A DNA stretch of 64,000 bases, from NCBI RefSeq assembly GCF_000427665.1, contig NZ_ATYL01000003.1, positions 1 to 64,000 of the forward strand, written 5' to 3'. Under the pieces are notes generated by a model. That model searched no databases. It worked only from the letters and a program-made list of their open reading frames with translations, and was not told the origin of the DNA. This document shows positions 61,172 to 64,000 of this stretch, piece after piece; the stretch's first letter is position 1; each line of letters begins with the position of its first letter. Source of the DNA: Geminicoccus roseus DSM 18922 (lineage in GTDB: Bacteria; Pseudomonadota; Alphaproteobacteria; Geminicoccales; Geminicoccaceae). The position numbers and the translations under genes were made by a program.

Positions 61172-62260
61172 TCAGGCTCGGGCCATGCGGCCTTCCGGTA
61201 GCACCAGGGCTGCCATCGGATCGAACCCGATCGTGACCGGCCCACCTTCAGCGACGCCGGCGAACCCTGCATCGCCGCTCAGGTGAACCGTGAGTTCGCG
61301 GTCCGGCCCTTCGGCGACGAGGTTGGTGTAGGCTCCTTCAAGATCCAGCCGGATGACCCTGGTGTCGATCCGGTTGCCGGAGGAGGAAGCCTCGCCGAGA
61401 TGGCAGCGTTCCGGCCGAACGAACAGGATTGCGGGGTCGCCCTCCCGGGTCGCGCTGTCCCGGCGCCCGAACAGCCGGCCCATTGGCGTGTCGATGGCGG
61501 CGATCTCGCCATCGACAGCCACCACCCGACCAGGAAAAGCATTGTTCTCGCCCACGAAGGTGGCGCAGAACGCGGTGCTGGGATGGTTATAGACCTCGCT
61601 CGGGGTGCCCATCTGCTCGATCCGCCCGCTGCTCATGACCGCGATGCGGTCGGACATGGTGAGCGCCTCGCCTTGGTCGTGGGTGATGTACACGAACGTC
61701 ACCCCGGTGCGCCGCTGCAGCATGCGCAGTTCGGCGCGCATGTGCTGGCGCAGCTTCAGGTCGAGCGCGGAAAGCGGCTCGTCGAGCAGCAGGACTGACG
61801 GCTCCACCGCAAGCGCCCGGGCGATCGCGACCCGCTGACGCTGGCCGCCCGACAGCTCGGACACCAGCTTCTCTCCCTGGTTGGCCAGGGCGACCATCTC
61901 GAGCAGTTCATTGGCGCGCCGACGCCGTGCCGCCTTATCGACACCACGCACTTCCAGGCCGAACGCCACGTTCTCCCAGACCTTCATCAGCGGGAACAGG
62001 GCCAGGTTCTGGAAGATCAACGCCGTGGGGCGCCGGTTGGGGCCGATGCCGGCCATGTCCTTGTCCCCGATCAGGACCCGGCCGGCCGAGGGCTCCATGA
62101 AGCCGCTGATCATCCGGAGGATGGTGGTCTTGCCGCAGCCGGAGGGGCCAAGAAAGCTGAAGAACTCGCCGGGCTGAACCTGCAGGGAGACATCGTCCAC
62201 GGCAAGGAATGTGCCGAACCGCATGGTCACACGATCAAGCGTGATGCTCTGGCCGTCCAT
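61172..62260 (-). CDS. ABC transporter ATPase, PotA-like
   Basis: A 362-residue importer ATPase: Walker A GPSGCGKTTILRMISG, signature LSGGQRQRVAIARAL, Walker B LLLDEPLSALDLKLRQHM and switch THDQ. The C-terminal TOBE domain (VRPERCHLGEA) fits the spermidine/putrescine-thiamine-iron branch. No permease or binding protein is adjacent. It sits between the glycosylphosphotransferase and the second Wzc gene, so either it is an orphan or its partners are outside the window. Confidence 0.9.
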   Translation of the reverse strand: MDGQSITLDRVTMRFGTFLAVDDVSLQVQPGEFFSFLGPSGCGKTTILRMISGFMEPSAGRVLIGDKDMAGIGPNRRPTALIFQNLALFPLMKVWENVAFGLEVRGVDKAARRRRANELLEMVALANQGEKLVSELSGGQRQRVAIARALAVEPSVLLLDEPLSALDLKLRQHMRAELRMLQRRTGVTFVYITHDQGEALTMSDRIAVMSSGRIEQMGTPSEVYNHPSTAFCATFVGENNAFPGRVVAVDGEIAAIDTPMGRLFGRRDSATREGDPAILFVRPERCHLGEASSSGNRIDTRVIRLDLEGAYTNLVAEGPDRELTVHLSGDAGFAGVAEGGPVTIGFDPMAALVLPEGRMARA

Positions 62261-62398
62261 CGGGAAGCGTATCCCACCTGCGGGCTTCTAACGGAGCGCG
62301 AAGCTAGCAAGGCATTCACGCCTCGTGAAGTGGAGAAATGACGATAGATACTTCAAGACCCCCCAGACCGGTGGAAGTCCTGCACCCGCAAAAGCAAT

Positions 62399-62432
62399 GC
62401 GCCCATCCTCCGGCATGATGGAGAATGGGCGC
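62399..62432 (-). terminator. Intrinsic terminator after the second Wzc gene
   Basis: On the minus strand GCGCCCATTCTCC pairs with GGAGGATGGGCGC (one mismatch) around eight bases, followed by ATTGCTTTTGC. It lies 35 bases past the stop. Confidence 0.75.
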
Positions 62433-62467
62433 GCTCGCGTGAACCTGATCAGCGTCGATAACGAAGC

Positions 62468-64000
62468 TTACTCGGAGTAGTACTTGCTGTAGGTCCCGTA
62501 ATACTCGCCGGCATCCCCATAGCCGTAGCGCTTGTGCTTCTTGACATCGACCTTGGTCAGAACGGTGCCCAGCAGCTTGGCGCGGGCGCCGCGCAGCGCC
62601 TGCACGGCATTGAAGGCCAGCTGGTGCTTCGTCTCGGCCCACTGCGCCACGAAGACCACCGCGTCAGCCATCGGGCAGAGCAGCAGCGCGTCGTTCACGC
62701 CCAGCACCGGCGGGGAGTCGATCACGACGTAGTCGTAGTTCTCCTTTGCCTCCTCAATGAAGGCTCGCAGCTTGCGGCTTTCCATGAGCGCCGCCGGATT
62801 GGTCGGCCGGCGCCGCACCAGGATCAGGTCGACCCCGGAGGCCTCGTGGCGGACCACGGTGTCCTCGAACGCTGCCTCGCCGCCCAGCATCTCGACGATG
62901 CCATTGGCAGGCTCGACGCCGAAGGTCTTGCCCTGCACCGGACGGCGGGTGTCCAGGTCGATCAGCAGCACCCGGTGATCGGCAGCAGCCGCGACGACGG
63001 CCAGACTCTGCACCAGCGGGCTCTTGCCTTCGCCCGGCACCGAGGAGGTCACCAGGATGGTGCGGGCCGGCATGTCCACATCGGCGAAACGGATGGCCGT
63101 GCCCACGCCCCGGACCGACTCCGCGAAGACGGAAAGGGGCTTGTCCCGCAGGAAGCGCCACACCGGGCGATTGGCCGAGATCTCCTTGGTCTGCGGGATC
63201 AGGCCGATCCGCAGAAGGCCCAGATAGCGCTCGACGTCCTCGGCGGAACGAAGCCCCTTGTCCATCCGCTCCAGGAGCAGGGCGCCCATGCTGCCGACCA
63301 GCGAAGAGGCCACGAAGCCGACGGCCAGGAAGATCGGAAGGCCCGGGGTGGACGGCACAACCGGGCGCTGTGCCGCCGACAGGATCTTGGCATCCGAGTC
63401 CAGGATCTGCTGCTGCTCGCGGGTCTCCTTGTAGCGCTGGAGAAAGCTCTCGTAGAGCTGCTTGGTGGAAGCGGCTTCGCGCTCGAGCTCGCGCAGGCCG
63501 ACTTCCGCGACCATGCCTTCGCCGCTGCGGCCCTGGACCTGGCCCAGGTTCTCCTGGATGACCTCGATCTGCGCGGCGTTGACCTTCGCCTCGTTCTCCA
63601 TGTTGGCGATGATCCGCTCGATCTCGCCGTCGACGCTGCGGTTCAGCTTCTCCTTCTCCGCGGCGATCAGCTGGACGCGCGGGTGTTTCGCCCCGAAGGT
63701 CGCGCGCAGCTCGCCCTCCTGGCGCTCAAGCTCGCTTTCCTGGGCCCGAAGCTGCAGGACCAGCGGCGACGCCAGAACCTCGGGCAGCGTGTCGAGCGGC
63801 TGTCCCTGGGCGCGGAGCTCGCGCACGAAGGCCAGCCGCGCTTCCCGTCCGGCGAGCTGGGCCTGGGCGGCCAGCAGTTCGCGGTTTATGTCGGTAAGCT
63901 GCAGATCGGTCAGGTCCGTCCGGTTGCCGGAAGTCAGACTGTGGTCGATCTGGTACTGCTGGATCTTGGCCTCGACCGTCTCCAGTTCCTCGCGCAGTTC
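62468..64000 (-). CDS. Wzc/GumC polysaccharide tyrosine autokinase (copy 2, partial)
   Basis: The C-terminal 510 residues of a second BY-kinase; the start lies beyond the window. The coiled-coil region (QLTDINRELLAAQAQLAGRE) is followed by a helix (FLAVGFVASSLVGSMGALLL) and the kinase: SSVPGEGKSPLVQS, VLLIDLDTRRPVQG and YDYVVIDSPPV. The C-terminus is Tyr-rich (YGYGDAGEYYGTYSKYYSE). It is clearly paralogous to copy 1 but diverged. Walker A has GKSP rather than GKST; the metal-binding Ser is kept. Two kinases in one cluster suggest two polymers or a heteromeric complex. Confidence 0.9.
   Translation of the reverse strand, partial: ELREELETVEAKIQQYQIDHSLTSGNRTDLTDLQLTDINRELLAAQAQLAGREARLAFVRELRAQGQPLDTLPEVLASPLVLQLRAQESELERQEGELRATFGAKHPRVQLIAAEKEKLNRSVDGEIERIIANMENEAKVNAAQIEVIQENLGQVQGRSGEGMVAEVGLRELEREAASTKQLYESFLQRYKETREQQQILDSDAKILSAAQRPVVPSTPGLPIFLAVGFVASSLVGSMGALLLERMDKGLRSAEDVERYLGLLRIGLIPQTKEISANRPVWRFLRDKPLSVFAESVRGVGTAIRFADVDMPARTILVTSSVPGEGKSPLVQSLAVVAAAADHRVLLIDLDTRRPVQGKTFGVEPANGIVEMLGGEAAFEDTVVRHEASGVDLILVRRRPTNPAALMESRKLRAFIEEAKENYDYVVIDSPPVLGVNDALLLCPMADAVVFVAQWAETKHQLAFNAVQALRGARAKLLGTVLTKVDVKKHKRYGYGDAGEYYGTYSKYYSE

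Noticed and set aside
1-64000. CRISPR arrays, rRNA and tRNA genes
   Set aside because: No regularly spaced repeats and no rRNA or tRNA landmarks were found on either strand by eye.

Overview
The window is GC-rich bacterial DNA, most likely from an alphaproteobacterium. The main evidence is three perfect GGAAC-N16-CGTT promoters, the EcfG general-stress signature of that class, together with a fused cysNC, a BolA protein, a YbdK ligase and a TRAP solute receptor. The order is probably Rhodospirillales or Geminicoccales, but that is an inference. Coding density is high outside one decayed segment. Many genes overlap by ATGA or GTGA, and GTG or TTG starts are common.

Layout. 1-2.6 kb is a graveyard of insertion sequences (IS630-like and IS5-like remnants plus a repeated palindrome). 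2.6-6.7 kb (minus strand) holds a GT4-type glycosyltransferase and the sulfate-activation genes cysD and cysNC. 6.9-10.4 kb holds an aldo/keto reductase, an EcsC protein, a GFA protein and an SDR. 10.56-13.58 kb is a compact operon of ECF sigma factor, anti-sigma factor, SrpA-type heme peroxidase and cytochrome b561, overlapping or nearly so. 13.57-16.4 kb (minus) holds an acetamidase fragment, an amidase and an unknown protein. 16.4-25.5 kb holds an XRE regulator, bolA, three MFS transporters, a DUF882 peptidase, a PRC-barrel protein, a TRAP receptor and a membrane protein fused to a papain-like domain. 25.6-35.8 kb is mostly metabolism: pgi, a flippase, a GFA protein overlapping an ion channel, a YbdK ligase, an aldo/keto reductase, sthA, an SDR and aroE.

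35.8-37.6 kb carries parA and parB, bracketed by three copies of the 14-bp palindrome ATCCGACGTCGGAT, two upstream and one downstream. This looks like a partition locus with a non-standard centromere and is the strongest candidate for something new here. 37.7-41.0 kb holds signalling genes: a Crp/Fnr regulator, an orphan receiver, a VOC enzyme, a LysR regulator and a DUF1127-like protein.

41.1-50.5 kb holds two paralogous beta-helix proteins, one secreted and one a lipoprotein. The lipoprotein is translationally coupled to a fused pabAB gene. A cyclase-family protein, an I9-like small protein, a leaderless subtilase, a metallo-beta-lactamase-fold protein and folB follow.

50.5-54 kb holds three genes with EcfG promoters: a 57-residue membrane protein, dps and csbD. 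They sit among the first genes of an exopolysaccharide cluster that runs to the window end: three GT2 glycosyltransferases, an O-antigen ligase or polymerase, a polyprenyl glycosylphosphotransferase and two Wzc/GumC tyrosine autokinases. The second kinase runs off the right edge. An orphan PotA-like ATPase lies within this cluster. No rRNA, tRNA or CRISPR array was seen.
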